Made by a program: the position numbers and the translations under genes
Shown: positions 36,340 to 49,245 of the stretch, piece after piece
Layout: every line of letters starts with the position of its first letter
Position numbering within the stretch: position 1 is the stretch's first letter
The notes under the pieces: model-generated
Database searches by the model: none
Told to the model about the DNA's origin: nothing
What the model saw: the letters and a program-made list of their open reading frames with translations, nothing else
DNA from: Gordius sp. MW1
Lineage: Eukaryota > Nematomorpha > Gordioida > Gordea > Gordiidae
Assembly (NCBI GenBank): GCA_964036665.1
Contig: OZ038526.1
Coordinates: forward strand, 27,528,001 to 27,592,000
Direction: 5' to 3'
Length of the DNA stretch: 64,000 bases

Positions 36340-36405
36340 GACTTTGAATAAATTTATAAATCTCTAATAGAGGGGTTAAAAATGTTTACTGATGAACCTT
36401 AAAAC

Positions 36406-37091
36406 TAGAGATGCACCGATACCACTATTTTATGCCGATACCGATACCAGCCGATACTTAAGATTTTTTTGCCGATACCGATACCATGCCGATACTTATA
36501 ATAAAAAAAAATTTTATACTAAAAAACATATGCAAATTAAATATTATAAATTAAGTCACATCCAAATTTTGGTAGATCAAAATTTTGACGATAAAACAAT
36601 TGTAATTATAATTTATAATATAATATTAATTTATAATAATAAATTTTGTTATTAATTAATACAAAAGTATTGTGATTAATAGATCAAAAAAGAAATTTAA
36701 ATTTTATTATGGTACACTTTATATTTTATTAATACATAAGTTTATTTTATAACTGCTGACCAAAATAACTCCATAGTGTATCTAAAGAATCCATCTAAGG
36801 CTTAATATATAATAATTTTTAAAATAAAACAACATTTACTTAAAAGCGCAGTTATTCAGAACAGATGGTCAATGAGTTTATTATACTCCACATAGAAATA
36901 TTTATAGCCAATCAAATGAAACAATTTTCAAAAAATTTAAAAAGTCCTCTATTTTTTAATGGTAGGAGATACTATAAATATTATTTTTTGAGTTTCATAT
37001 TGAAAAAGGTATCGGCTTGGTAATTGCCGATACTAGCAAAGTATCGGGCCGATTCTTTTGGATGCCGATACTTGGTATCGGTGCATCTCTA
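36406..37091. mobile_element. hAT-type MITE with TAGAGATGCACCGATACC ends
   Basis: 686 bp. The inverted ends are TAGAGATGCACCGATACC and GGTATCGGTGCATCTCTA; subterminal GCCGATACCGATACC repeats occur on both sides. A perfect 8-bp duplication CTTAAAAC flanks it (36398-36405 and 37092-37099). Non-coding. Confidence 0.92.
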
Positions 37092-37099
37092 CTTAAAAC

Positions 37100-38999
37100 A
37101 TGTTAAGTTTTGCCATATTAATTTCCTCTTGAATAAATGTATTGTATTAAGCTAAAGTCTTTAAGAGCCAGGTAATGCTAATGAAAGCAGTATCCTTTAA
37201 TTTATTAAAATAAGCAAAGCCATTTGACTAATTATGGTAAAAACCAAAGCCATTATATTAATAAAAATAAGAATGATTGATTTCTTTTTCATGTAATTCT
37301 TTTGTATAAATTCATCTTGATATATGTTATGACTTCCATGTTGCATATATGAATATTTACATAAAATATTGTCTTTGGAAAACAAATTAACCCTATTATG
37401 TGAATATGAACAATTAACCTAGACCACCATCTTGCTGACCGCCATCTTCGGCAAATGGCTGGCCCCATCCTCAACCTACTAAACATCTTGAATCGGTCTC
37501 CGTGCGAAAATAACCTGAAATTGTTACTAGCTAATGTTTTTACTATAATATTTCATTAAATGTTTGAAATTTTAATGTTACTATGTTTTTTGTTTGCATT
37601 TTATAGTTGTTTAGATTTAAGCTGCAATAAATTAGTGGCAACTCTTATTTAAAATGTTTTTATTTAAACTCATCTTTTTTGCTTCAATTTCTGATCATGA
37701 TGGTATTCAGATTTACTAGCTCTTTTAGTATAATCATATCTACTCAATATCCACGAAATAAAGTTTAATTTGGTAAGCTTAACTATTTAAGAGCGAATCT
37801 TATAATAAACTACCCCACCAGTATGACATATTTAATTTATAGGCACATACGTGTTAGTATCGATTCAGTTGCATTTGACAAAAAAGCAAAAAACAAATAA
37901 ATGTCTACGAAAATGCATTTGTCGATTGAAATGTGTGCATCTAACGATAACTCTAACCTAAAACCACGACCTAAAACACTAATCCTCCTGACCAATCTTG
38001 ATCTGACCAATTATTGGTTTGTAGCGGTTGAGAAACCTGAGCATTATCAATAGATCCATAGTTTTGATAAGCTATTATGAAGATAAGATATAATAATTAT
38101 AAAAATTACTTGTATGGGGAATGTGGTCATAATTTCTTGTTATAATACAGTTTTCGTCTCTGTAAACCCCTCTTGAGGAGCATTTTTCTTAAATATTCAG
38201 AGACTTTTGTCAGTTAATTTTTTGTCGAATGATTATATACGGTTAGTATCATACATGGTGCAGCCAGGAACAAAAATGGGATGGGATATAATCAAAACTA
38301 TCAACACTCATGAATGAACAAATTGAATGAAACCACCTTTATGCTTTAAAAAACTACCGCAGTAAACAATATCTTTATACATTCGTGTATATCATAATTA
38401 TAATTATTTGTTTCTTTAAAAAAAAAAAAAAAATCAATTAAAAAAAAAAAAAAAAATTTAATGAATACTCAATATTTTGTTAGGCCCAGATATAAATTCA
38501 AGTTAGTGAATTAAAGATAATATGTGCCCTCGAGAGACAGTAGATTTTTTATTAAGTTAACTATTGAACTCTTAAAATTAAAAGTAAATCATGAAAACTC
38601 TATTTTTCTTGATTCTTATTGTATGGATTGCAGTGAAATAGAGCCGTAGCAGTATTATGCATTTCGCTTTTTTGTCATGAGACTTGGTCTTTAAAGGATA
38701 TTGACTATGTTGTTTTTTGCTTCCTTCTATCTAAATATTTTATTAGTAAGTGTACAAATATTTATGACTCAAACTTTAGTATGGGCAAACTTCGACCTTC
38801 CCTTTGGTATGATGGCTTCATTTATTTTATCCACACTCCAACTCCACAACCCCCGCGTCGCTTGACGGGGACATCGTGCATAATTGACATAGCGCATGTT
38901 TTCTCTTAGTCACATTTTTGTTAGTTTGAGGTAAGACTTTTGTTATCTCCATTTCAGATGTCTACCCTTTATCTTGATTACAGTTTTTAAATAAATGGG
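37100..38999. other. Gene-free AT-rich interval
   Basis: The 37420-37500 segment is richer in GC than its surroundings (ACCACCATCTTGCTGACCGC) but has no supportable exon. Two A-runs lie at 38418-38456. No other feature could be supported. Confidence 0.4.
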
Positions 39000-39176
39000 C
39001 GTGGTGGCATAGTGGGTATATGTTTAGGCTTTAAAGCAAGAGCTTTCATATTTGATACCTAAATAGCCGAGCGTCACCCCTGATCCGAGTGCTATATAAA
39101 AGTTGAGAATAATGAATGTAAGGAAAGCGCTAAGGCATCCTCCGTAAACGACGCTCTTGGTAGGCGCCCGTATCAT

Positions 39177-39560
39177 GTGAGAGGGTCACTACATTTTCCG
39201 CAAATGTATGTAGTTAAAGAAACTAGATTGCTAAAGACGAGATTGAGAGTGGGATCACTAAATGTTGGCACGATGACTAAAAAATGCCGAGAAGTTGCTA
39301 ACACCCTCAGCAAGCGACGGGTCGATATAGCATGTATGCAGAAAACAAGATGGAAAGGCGCAAAAGCAAGGATGATAGGCGAAGGCTATAAACTTTACTT
39401 CAATGGTTTAGAAACGAATAAAAATGGTGTGGCAATCATACTACCCTCACGTCTGCAAGATAAAGTCATTGAGATACGAAGAAAAAATGGGCGACTAATG
39501 ATGTTGAAACTATACATAGAAGGTCAAATGATTAATGTGGTGTCCGGATATGCTTCGTAA
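39177..39560 (+). pseudogene. LINE endonuclease fragment
   Basis: Encodes the N-terminal part of an APE-type endonuclease: LRVGSLNVGTMTKKCREVA, then CMQKTRWKGAKARMIGEGYK, then NGVAIILPSRLQDKVIEI. It stops after VVSGYAS, and downstream homologous sequence continues out of frame. This is a decayed fragment of the LINE. Confidence 0.75.
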
Positions 39561-40776
39561 ATAGGATGCACAGATGAAGAAAAGGAGGACTTTCGGGAAG
39601 AATTAGACAAAACGCTGCGATAATACCCAGAGCCGAGATAGTTATAATTGGAGCGAATATGAATTGTCACGTAGGCAAAACACGAGAAGGATTTGAACGG
39701 TACCATGGTATAAATGGATACGGAGAGAGAAACCATGAAGGTGACGAAATATTGAAAATAGCCGTGACATTTGATATGGCCATCACAAATACCTTCTTCA
39801 AAAAGAATGGAAATCACCTAATAACGTAGTGGGACTTGGTCTTCGCAGATTGACTTCCTCTTATATCAAGAAAAAAATTAAAGAATGTACGCGATAGTAA
39901 GGTTATACCAGGTGAGGCAATTGCAGCCCACCATAGACTCGCTGTGATGGACTATACCATCTTTAAGTCGAAAAAAGCCGAAGCCATTAAATGGGAGAAT
40001 CAAATGGTTCCGGCCAAAACTGAAAGATATTTGCAATGATCAAATAATTGCACGGCTGCAAATAGATGATCAGCAGAATGCCTAAGATATGTGAAATAAC
40101 ATAGCCCACACGTTGCGATCAGTAGTGAGATGTGTTCTTGGAGAAGGTAAACCAGGTTTACAAAAAGATAAGGAGACATGGTGGTGGAACGAAGACGTGC
40201 AAAGCCTAGTCAAGTTGAAAAGAAAGCTTTACAAATTATGGTCAGGCAACAAAAATGAAGAAACAAAATTGGCATGTGAAAGTTAAAAATGAGGCAAAAC
40301 GTTGTGTAGACACAACAGAGGTGTACGAGAATTTGAATGCCAAGTTAACTTGTCAAGGGAAATGATGATCCATAAAATCGCAAAGACCAGGGCGTAAACT
40401 CAAAGGGTGTTTTAAGCGTGAAAACCATAAGAGCAAAGAAGCAATGGCGTAAATCCCCCTGTTTTTGATTAATTAATATAACTGATCTTGAGAGCGTTCA
40501 CTTTTCAATATCTTTATTTCTCCGAATTCATATATATTTATACATATCAACTCTTTCAGAAACCAAATAATAATCTCATTGCAATCATGATATTGCGATT
40601 TTAACATTGACAGTTATATATATTAACGACATTGTGAGTATGCAGCACGCGTACTTTATAAATCTTGGAAGTTATCACTTCCACTACGCGCGATATCAAC
40701 CATTTAGGCGCACCGGTGTAATTTCTACACCACACCAGTTGATCTACATTATATTTTGGAATAGCATTATTGCTCA

Positions 40777-41475
40777 CTACAGAGCTCTGCTCGTGAAATC
40801 AACGGGACACCTTAGTTTTCGACCTAAAAATTCCATTCCTACTCGAGGCCGTTCCAAACCACGAGGTGCTGCATTAAAATATAACTTAGTTAACCAAACA
40901 CCATCGCTTTCTGATTTGGCAAGTCTTAACCACTTCTTTACTATTCCCACATACCGTTCCACCTGACCATTGGAACTCGGATGATAGGGCGGTGTTAACA
41001 CGTGCTTAATTTTCCACGTCTGACAAAAAGTCTTAAATTTAACGCTCACAAACGCTTTGCCGTTGTCCGTGACAAGCATACTAGGAAAACCATAAGAACC
41101 GACCAGGCTCTTTAAAAAACTTATGGTCACTCTAGCAGTCGTATTAGTAATTTTCTGAAATTCCGTCCAACCGGAATATGCATCGACTACGATTATATAG
41201 TTTTTCTTTTCCCATTCAAAAAAATCGATGTGTACCCTTTCCCAAGGTTCTCTAGGTCGAGGTCATCTCGCAGCTTTATTTCTACGAGGCATTGGAGCAT
41301 TAGCCTTGCATGTGACATTGTCTAATCCGCTCTTCAGTGTTTTTCGATATTCCAGGCCACCAGACATACTGCCTGGCGAAAGCCTTCGTTTTAACCGTAC
41401 CGAAATGTCCCCTATGTAACATTTCTAAAATTGCCGGCCTAAGTACATCGGGTATAACTACCTTATCGGCTCTTT
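40777..41475 (-). pseudogene. Gypsy integrase fragment
   Basis: The clearest part (41130-40777) reads VTDNGKAFVSVKFKTF and then PPYHPSSNGQVERYVGIVKK, the second Asp and the Glu of the integrase catalytic triad. Upstream sequence to 41475 carries the rest of the integrase with frameshifts. Very similar motifs occur in the relic at 63014-63805. Confidence 0.8.
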
Positions 41476-42929
41476 TTAAACAACCGTCTTCGATAACAAC
41501 TCACACAGCGCATTTTTATATTGCTGTGGCACCTGTTCTTGCGTTTCCTCTCCAATTAACATCTTCTTGACCACACTAATATCCCTATCAGTGTTGCAAG
41601 CAGCGGAGATATCCTCCATATCTACGATTTTTAAGGCATTTATTACGTGACCGCCGACTATTTCGCATGCCAATGGAGACTCCTCCGAGTTAATATTTTT
41701 CGGACCTAACCTAGACAAAACATCGGCCAATCCGTTATCCTCTCCCTTACGATATATCAACGTTAGTGTAAAATTACCTAACACTAATAACCATCGCTGC
41801 AATCTGGGGGACATCAACATTTCGTTGTTATCTTTCCGAAACAAGCCTATCAATGGTTTATGGTCTGTATAAACGATGAATCTTTTACCTATCAAAAATT
41901 CCCTACACCGTTTTAGTCCATACACCATAGCCAAAGCTTCTTTCTCTATAACAGAGTAGTTAAGTTCGGTCTTATTTATTATCTTGGCGAAATACATTAC
42001 CGGATGCTCAACTTCATCCTCAAGCTGACATAATGCACCTCCCACACCATTATTTGATGCATCTACTACCAAAATATGCTCTTTTGAAGCGTCAAAGCAA
42101 ACTAATACAGGTTTCTCTAATAAAGTTTTGCGCAACTTGTCAAAACAGTCGTTCTCAAATTGCGTCCATTTAAATTGCACGTTATCTTTAATTAATTCGT
42201 TTAAAGGACCTGACCACCGAGTAAAATTAGGAATGAACCGATTATAATAAGTTATCATTCCCAAAAACGATTTCAATTCCTTTTTATTACTCGGCGCTTT
42301 CAACTGCTGTAAATCTTTAATTTTACTTAATACCGGACAAATCGTACCTTTACCTAATACGTGTCCCAAATACGTAATCTCCTGCACACAAAAAACACAT
42401 TTTTTGCTGATAACCGTAGACCCTTAATTTTTATTAAGTTTAACACCATGTCTAGACGTTGGTCATGCTCGTTTTTATTAGATCCAGTAACCAAGATATC
42501 GTCTAAATAATAAATTACACCCTCCATGTTAGCAAACAAGGAAGCCATGGTTCTTTGAAAAATCGGCGCTGACACACTAAGACCGAAAGGTAATCTTTTG
42601 AAAGCAAACAACCCTTGGTTAGTGTTAATAGTTAAAACTAACGCCGTCTTGCAATCAACCTTTAATTGTAAATAAGCGTTTGCAAGATCGATCTTAGAAA
42701 AATAATTTGCACCACGCAAATTAGATAAAATACATTCTAATCTGGGTAATAGGTATTTGACGTCGACCACATATTTATTGACCGTTATTCTATAATCCGC
42801 GCATACCCTAATTGAGGGGGGGGGGGAATCTTGCAGCAGGCGCCAGTAAATTATAAAGTTTTGTGCGACGCAAAAAGGGGGAATATTTTGAGATCTAGCA
42901 GCAGGCGCCCGTATACCAAAAAGTATCAT
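41476..42929 (-). pseudogene. Gypsy reverse transcriptase and RNase H region
   Basis: Two overlapping frames. The first (42929-42354) has a reverse transcriptase core with VCADYRITVN, YFSKIDLANAYLQL, LPFGLSVSAP and the active-site YYLDD. The second (42387-41476) has YLGHVLGKG, SFLGMITYYNRFIPNF, the RNase H motifs VVDASNNGVGG and YTDHKPLIGLF, then GLADVLSRL. A frameshift separates them, and the N-terminal part before VCADYR is degenerate. Confidence 0.85.
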
Positions 42930-43129
42930 TCATGACATTAATAACTAAATTAAATGGGTTAAAATATTAGTTTAGTTACATCAAAGACTTTAAGACACTT
43001 TGAACCTAGAAACAATATATATACATCTAATTTAATTTGATTTAATTTTTGACAAAATGAGTTGTTATTTTTTTTGCCATTTCCCTCCCCACGTGAAAAT
43101 CCTGGCTACGCGCCTGCAAGCAAGGCATC

Positions 43130-44703
43130 ACTCTACCTCTGGACCTTCAAATCATAGATCGTTGGGAAGAATACTATAAAGATTTATTAAACAGTAAAAA
43201 TGGGTTTTCGGACCACGGCGAAAGCAAGAAGTATCAATATGATCCAGAGTTAGAAGTGACAGAAGAAGAGGTTGACCAGGTGCTTAAAAAGATGACCATG
43301 GGTAGAGAGGTGGGACCTTATAATATACCTATGAAGGGTTTAAAAATGCTAGGACCCTTAGATGTACATCTACTTGCAAAGCTGTTTAACAAGATACTTG
43401 CAAGTGGTATGATGCCTGATGAGTGGAGGAAACTATGTTACACCAATCTATAAAATGAAGGGAGATGTACAAGTGCAATAATTGTCGGGGAAAAAGTTAA
43501 CGAGTCACGTAATGAAAGTGTGGGGAAAGGTTATAGAAGCTAGACTCCGAAAAATAATCTCAATAAATGGACTACAATTTGGGTTCATGCCTGGAAAGTC
43601 AACTTCATATGCAGTACATGGTGTTAGGCGCCTTATGTGGTTTATAAGGGAAAACAAAAGGATTTTCATATGTGTTTCATCGATCTTGAGAAAGCTTTCG
43701 ATAAAGTGCCAAGGCAGTTGATATGGGATAGCTTGAGTTGCAATGGTGTACCCGACGCTTATATAATTTTAATAAAGGATATGTATAAAAAACGTAAAAA
43801 CCAAATTTCGGACATCTAGTGGTATAATAAAGGGATTCAATCTAAATGTTGATGTGCACCAAGGATCGGCCCTAAGTCCATTGCTATTCATAACGATAAT
43901 GGATTCAATAACGAAGGACCTGAAACGCGAATTACCTTGGGCAATGCTCTTTGCGGATGATATAGTGCTGTGCGCAGGCTCAAATGTGGAATTAGCAGAG
44001 CAAATAAAGTGTGGATGAAGCGAATTGAAAGCAAAGGCCTTAGGGTCAACCGAAATAAAACTGAATATGTATGATTGGAGTTGGATAACGAATACAAAGA
44101 AACACACTTGCAAATCGATGACTAGCAAGGATTCAAATATCTTAGTTTTAGGGTACTATGCGATGCGGGTGTGGAAAACAAAATTATGGCAAGTATAAAC
44201 GCTGTCTAGCTAAGTCAGGGAGTTGAGTGGTGTCCTATGTGACATACACATATAACTCAAAATGAAAGGACAGTTATATAACACCGTTATTGTACCCACG
44301 GTATTGTATGGAGCGGAAATCTGGGCAATTTAGGCAAAATGAGAGCAAGCTACAATGGAGATGCGGATGTTAAGATAGATTTTGGCAATAAGCAAAATAG
44401 ACCATATAAGGAATCAAGACATAAGAGATAAACTAAATGTGGTTCCGATTCAGAGAAAGTTGGTGGTGAGAAGATTGAGATGGCATGGTCATCTGGAGAG
44501 ACGGAGGAAGTCACCTGCCAAATCGTATCAAGAAAGTGCAAGTCGAAGATAAGCGAAAGAGAGGGAGGCCTAAACTGACATGGAAACATAAAATAGACAT
44601 GGACTTGAGAAGGTACGAGCTAAAGCGAAGCTGGTGTAAGTTCAGGAATACACGGAGAACCTACTTGAAGGAGCTGACCACCAAGTGTAACAAACAGCTA
44701 TAG
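43130..44703 (+). pseudogene. LINE reverse transcriptase, degraded
   Basis: Consecutive fragments in changing frames: EEEVDQVLKKMTMGREVGPY, LLAKLFNKILASGMMPDEWR, GLQFGFMPGKSTSYA, FIDLEKAFDKVPRQLIWDSL, then FADDIVLCAGSN and, after 44485, RIKKVQVEDKRKRGRPKLTW. The order matches RTE/CR1-type reverse transcriptases and their C-terminal tail. Multiple frameshifts exclude function. Confidence 0.8.
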
Positions 44704-45693
44704 GAAAAAAACAGTTTTTATAATAATCTTGCATTTAGCTTCTTGTATAGTTTGACACTTAACGAAAGCCTTTCCCAACGGCGTGATAAAACTAGCATAT
44801 AGCATACAAGAATTAAATAAAAAAGCCCAATAACCCATTCCACGAAAGTTCTAGTTAGCGTCTAGTGACATTTGTCCTTGGGTCACGAGTGTAAAGTCCA
44901 ACCACATTTATAGTATTCGTGGCTAGGGCGAAATATCTCAAAGTATTAGAAGTAAAGCAAAATTCCAAAAAATTTGAGAAATGCTTTCTAATGGATTACT
45001 AATAAGAACCTGCAGATATATTCTTAAATTAACGCTTTTTTTATTTATTGCAGCTTAGTTAAGTCCAATCCAAACTCTGCTAAAATTTAATAGAGACACT
45101 AATAATGCTAATTAAACAAAGGACTAGAAACAAACTAATGCTATTGATCTTTAATGAATTGAATATAACTGAAAATTTGGTTCGCGTTGGCTCTTAAAGG
45201 CGATTTAAGACGTATAAACGAAATTTTATGTGCAAATAAACATGTTTTTCGAATATAGATGCCAATCGTTTAGACTTTAGAGTTAATTTGCTCATATAAA
45301 GAAGGAAATAGTTTTAATTATTTAAAATTAGAAAATCCCTGTCCTATATCTGGTCATTTCTTGCTGATGATATTTGTGATAACCTTAAGCTCTAATTTGT
45401 ATATTTTTTTTTGTGACATTATTACACCATTTTTATCATATTAAAAGGTTATTATTTGGTGAACTCGTCATAAAGGAAAAAGATACTATAGAATTGTATT
45501 ATAATTTAAGTTTCAATTATCTTTCCTGGTGCATCATTATTCTTATGTTTGCTTATAAAACGGATTATTTTATCGCCTAAAAGCAGGGCCATTTGTAAAT
45601 ATTCGATGCTAATTTTATATAAAAATAAACATTAACTAGTTGCATTAGCCATATGTTTGATCAATAGGAAATCTTAAAATTTATAAACACATA
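44704..45693. other. Gene-free AT-rich interval
   Basis: Probably begins with the LINE 3' tail (TAGGAAAAAAACAGTTTTT). Nothing else is recognised. Confidence 0.35.
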
Positions 45694-46043
45694 GGGGAGA
45701 CCGGGGCTATCGTAGCCATAAAAAAATCAATTGCCCCTAGGTAACTAAGTTTAAGCTTTTTTTAAAAAAAAATTCATAAATATGTTCTTATTCACTAATT
45801 CTATGTTGAAAATTTTTTTATACCAGAAAGATCAATACTTTTTATGCCAAATAGTTTTTAAAAAACGCAATTTCTAGAAATTAAAAAAATGTCTCGGGGT
45901 TATTCATATCCGAAAGCGAGGGTATATTATCCTTTGTGTTATTTTGTATTGAAAATCTTTAAACCTCAGATTTATACAAATACAACTACTAAAATAACAA
46001 AAATATAACCAACACATAATGTTTAAAATACTTTTTTTATTGT

Positions 46044-46244
46044 TTACAATTGTGACATATAAAAAACATCATTGTTGCAACATGATCCATGTGCCCACAT
46101 GGAGCAACTTCTACTTGCAAACCAATCTTCGTTCTGATGATTTTTCTTATAGTCTTTGGCACAAATTATGCAACTATCTTTAGACAAATTAATTCCCTTT
46201 AACTTTTGTAATGGATTTGTTTTGAATAGTATATCAAGTATCAT
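46044..46244 (-). pseudogene. Cys-rich C-terminal remnant of a jerky-like transposase
   Basis: Contains DSCIICAKDYKKN and then WFASRSCSMWAHGSCC, the CxxC ... C..C..WAH..C pattern typical of the C-terminus of jerky/pogo-type transposases found in many insects and other invertebrates. Only this end of the protein is preserved. Confidence 0.65.
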
Positions 46245-46449
46245 ATAATAATAATTTTAATTTCTAAAATAGTAAAAGTTTATCTTTCATAACGTATATA
46301 CTTTCATACAATAATTTATAATTACTATAATATTGTAAGTTTGTTTTTTAAAGCTATAAAGTTTCATATAATAAATTATAATACTATTTATAATATTGCT
46401 AGTTATTAATGATAATTTATAATATTGTTAAATATTAATATTAAGTTTG

Positions 46450-47252
46450 TCTTTTTTTTATATATAAAAATGAAACTATGTATGTATGCCGCCACCAATT
46501 TTGGAAAACTACCAGACCGATTTGGCTCAAAATTTCACATTTTATTCCCCACACTCCGGAGCGTGTTTTAAGATTTGTTCGAGCCAAATCGGTCCAGTAG
46601 TTTTCGAGTTTGTTTTATACGTTTTGACGTTTAATCGAATGTCAATCAAACGCGCCCTGCGTATAAATCGTTTGTAGTGTGATAAATGTAGGCATGTGCT
46701 GTTTTTACGATTTGAAACATTGAGTATCAAAGTCATTTTTTTGCTTATTTTTCACGTCAATTATTAATTTTATTATTATAGGACGGTCGTGTCCCCTCCT
46801 GCGTGGCTAAATAAATTAAAAAATCTAATTTTGTCATTTTTTGCGCGTTAAATAAGGAGAAAAATTAAAATTATTTTAACAAAGTACCAATAAATGTTGA
46901 TATATCTCAGTTCTTCGGACATTATTAAGTTCAGAATTAAAAGTTTTATTCAGAAACAAATAATTATAATTATGATATTGTTTCTTAATTACAAAAAATT
47001 AAAAAAAAAATGCTTAAAGGCCAGGGGGCCAAAGATTTTTCCCTTGGGGGGGGGGGCATGGGGCCAGTTCTCTCTTGGGTGGGCATGGGCCTTGGACCCT
47101 CTCTACTATTTGTTTAAAAATCTTTGCATAATAAACACTTACCAATTATATTTGATATATTCTTAGTCTATTGAAACTTATCTATAATATGATATATATT
47201 CTGCTAATACACCCAGGTAAATGGCAAAACAACGTTTGCCGGGTTCAGCTAG
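46450..47252 (+). mobile_element. Non-autonomous Helitron inside the pogo element
   Basis: The 5' end is TC followed by a T-run and TATATATAAAAATGAAAC; the 3' end is CTAG, preceded about 9 bp earlier by the hairpin GGCAAAACAACGTTTGCC. These are classic Helitron termini, with no inverted repeats or target duplication. A perfect-like inverted pair GACCGATTTGGCTC / GAGCCAAATCGGTC lies internally (46513-46595). About 800 bp with no coding capacity. Confidence 0.78.
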
Positions 47253-47364
47253 TAGCTTATAATAAACAAATTTATAAGGTAAAAGTGTCTTTAAAGAGAT
47301 TGTTATGTTAAAATCATTGATTTAAATGCTTTATTAATATAAAAGTGTCTCATAAACTTGACAA

Positions 47365-47571
47365 TCATGAAATGGAATTAAAATTAAAATTTATTTCATA
47401 TAAATATAATATCATGTTGGTTCTAGAGTCCTTAATGAGATCAGATCTTTGAATAAAAGATGAAAACCAATCAGCACCTGCTTTTTCATATTCCCATGAA
47501 TTAGGCATTGATAAATTAAATTGTACTTGCATTTGATAAGCCAAATACCTAACCTTAACAAATTTGACCAT
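47365..47571 (-). pseudogene. CENP-B-type DNA-binding remnant of the same transposase
   Basis: VRYLAYQMQVQFNLSMPNSW followed by EKAGADWFSSFIQRSDL resembles the CENP-B helix-turn-helix of pogo-like transposases (normally ...A..WF..F..R...L). It lies on the same strand as the C-terminal remnant, with the Helitron inserted between them. Confidence 0.65.
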
Positions 47572-48067
47572 ATATTGATAAAATAATTGTTTATTTTCAT
47601 TTCATTATCTCGTACAAATTTGTTTTACATTTGTAAGTTTGCACCATTTTTAATGTATGAATGAATTAGAGATAATTATAGCCTTGCTCTCAATAGCACC
47701 ACGACTAAAATATTTTTTGCGTTGTTTTAAAATAGTCATCCTCAACAAAATTATTTATTCCGAGTAGATTTTTATAGAAAAATTCATACGTTTTTACCTA
47801 AAATTAGTTTCGAGCTTAGAAATTCAATAGTTTTAAAGTTATTAGCAAAATAGAAAAATTAGAAAAAGGAGCTTTTAGTCCTGAAAAACCTTATTTTCTC
47901 TCTAACTTTTTCCCTATATAATTTTTTCCAAAAATTTTTTAAGTCCGAAATGCGCCTTTGTAAAGTACATTTTGTATATAAATTTGACTGGGTACAAATT
48001 AATAACATGGAAATTATTTGAGAAGGTAAGTATAGCCCCGAGCTACGTATAGCCCCGGTCTCCCCTA

Positions 48068-48736
48068 CTCTACTTCGTGATGGGAGGGTTTAACTATACA
48101 CGGTATTTATTTATATTAGTTAATTGTGCGATTTTGTCTGAATGCAACCTTTATTAATACATAGTTTAGAGACCCAATAAAAAGATCTTGCCCTGTGTTC
48201 TGTTTGCGAAAAGTAACTCTTAAACGAGATACCATAATGTCCAGCGCTTGAGGTTGTTTCATCAGCGGCATACCTCTAAAACGAGGTGCGGTATAATATA
48301 ACCTCGAATTAAAATTGTAACTTCCGAAATAAAGTTTTAGCTAATCATTATATAGTCATAGTCCTCAAAATCTCCTTTATCAATCGTGTTACTATTTTTA
48401 CCTGACCCATATTTAAAAATTGGCAATGCCTATGAGTTTTATAAAAAAATATATTATTCTCCGTGCTAGATGCGAACGATCTATACCGGAATTTACCTTT
48501 TGATTCAGCTATCGGACGTTAATATTTAAAGAGTATTTAATATTTGGGTAACCTAATTGTTATTTCCCTCCTCGTTACTCTAGTAAATAATCTGAACGAG
48601 GACGGGCTTTTGGCTCATTATATATTGTTTACAAGGTCAATATTGATGAGCATTGCATTTTATTGTTTTATAACTTTTAAAACCTAATGACGAAGATTAA
48701 TTATAAATATTCCCCTATTTAAAATTATATTGCAAC
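48068..48736. other. Gene-free interval
   Basis: AT-rich spacer; no coding or repeat signature that I can support. Confidence 0.3.
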
Positions 48737-49085
48737 TAGTGCTGTTAGTTCACTTTTTTCTGAACCTAAACTGATTTCCAAAAATTGAACTATACATTTG
48801 AACTTGTTCGTTCTTTTTAAGTTGAACTTGAACTAGATACTTTGTTAATATTCTGAACTTGAACTTTACAATATAAATAAACTAGTTCATCATAAAAATT
48901 ATTATTAAAAATGAATTTATAAGCCGAGTTTGATTTCAATCCATAGCTCTTTGCCATCTCGTTAATCTAATATATTTTTGCACGTATCATACACAATCAT
49001 TTAAAAATAAACCTCTATTATGAATTTTTTTTGTTAAACACGCCTTTTTAATATTTTTGAAAACAACAACAATTGAGCTTGTTTT

Positions 49086-49240
49086 CATGGCCGTAGCCAA
49101 GAGGGGGCAGCTGCCTCCCCCTAAATCCAAAAATTTGTTTATATTATTAAAATTAGGACTAAAATTTCGAAAAATGATCATTTTGCCCCTCCTTAAATCA
49201 TTATTGCCCTTATCTAATTTGAATGCTGGCTATGCCCATG
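49086..49240. mobile_element. CATGG-type MITE next to the LTR element
   Basis: Starts CATGGCCGTAGCCAAG and ends ATGCTGGCTATGCCCATG, with GGGGGCAGCTGCCTCCCCC in the left arm. It abuts the target duplication of the LTR element on its right. Confidence 0.75.
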
Positions 49241-49245
49241 CCTGT

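Larger units (their letters stand above)
40450..43120 (-). mobile_element. Gypsy-type LTR retroelement relic inside the LINE
   Basis: Minus-strand pol fragments run from reverse transcriptase (from about 42929) through RNase H to integrase (to about 40777). No LTR pair was recognised and exact ends are unclear. A MITE-like end (ATCCTGGCTACGCGCCTG) lies near 43098-43115, and a G-run with a duplicated GCAGCAGGCGCC motif lies at ~42815-42910. It is related to the relic at 62740-63805. Confidence 0.75.
39000..44703 (+). mobile_element. RTE-like LINE interrupted by a gypsy-type relic
   Basis: A non-LTR retrotransposon in two pieces. 39177-40450 holds the endonuclease part (RVGSLNVGTMTKKCREVANT, VDIACMQKTRWKG, then KETWWWNEDVQ). 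43130-44703 holds the reverse transcriptase (LQIIDRWEEYYKDLLN, GFMPGKSTSYAVHGVRRLMW, the active-site FADDIVLCA near 43950) and the C-terminal LRWHGHLERR-like region. It is riddled with frameshifts and stops. The segment 39000-39070 (GGGCGTGGTGGCATAGTGGG) resembles a tRNA-derived head. The two halves flank the inserted DNA at ~40450-43120. Confidence 0.8.
45694..48065 (-). mobile_element. pogo/jerky-type DNA transposon, interrupted by a Helitron
   Basis: Terminal inverted repeats GGGGAGACCGGGGCTAT (left) and its reverse complement at the right end, flanked by TA on both sides. A Tc1/mariner-superfamily element of the pogo/jerky type is indicated by two transposase fragments on the minus strand: one near the right end resembling the CENP-B DNA-binding domain and one near the left resembling the Cys-rich C-terminus. 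Element size without the Helitron is about 1.57 kb, so the catalytic middle is largely lost. Confidence 0.75.
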
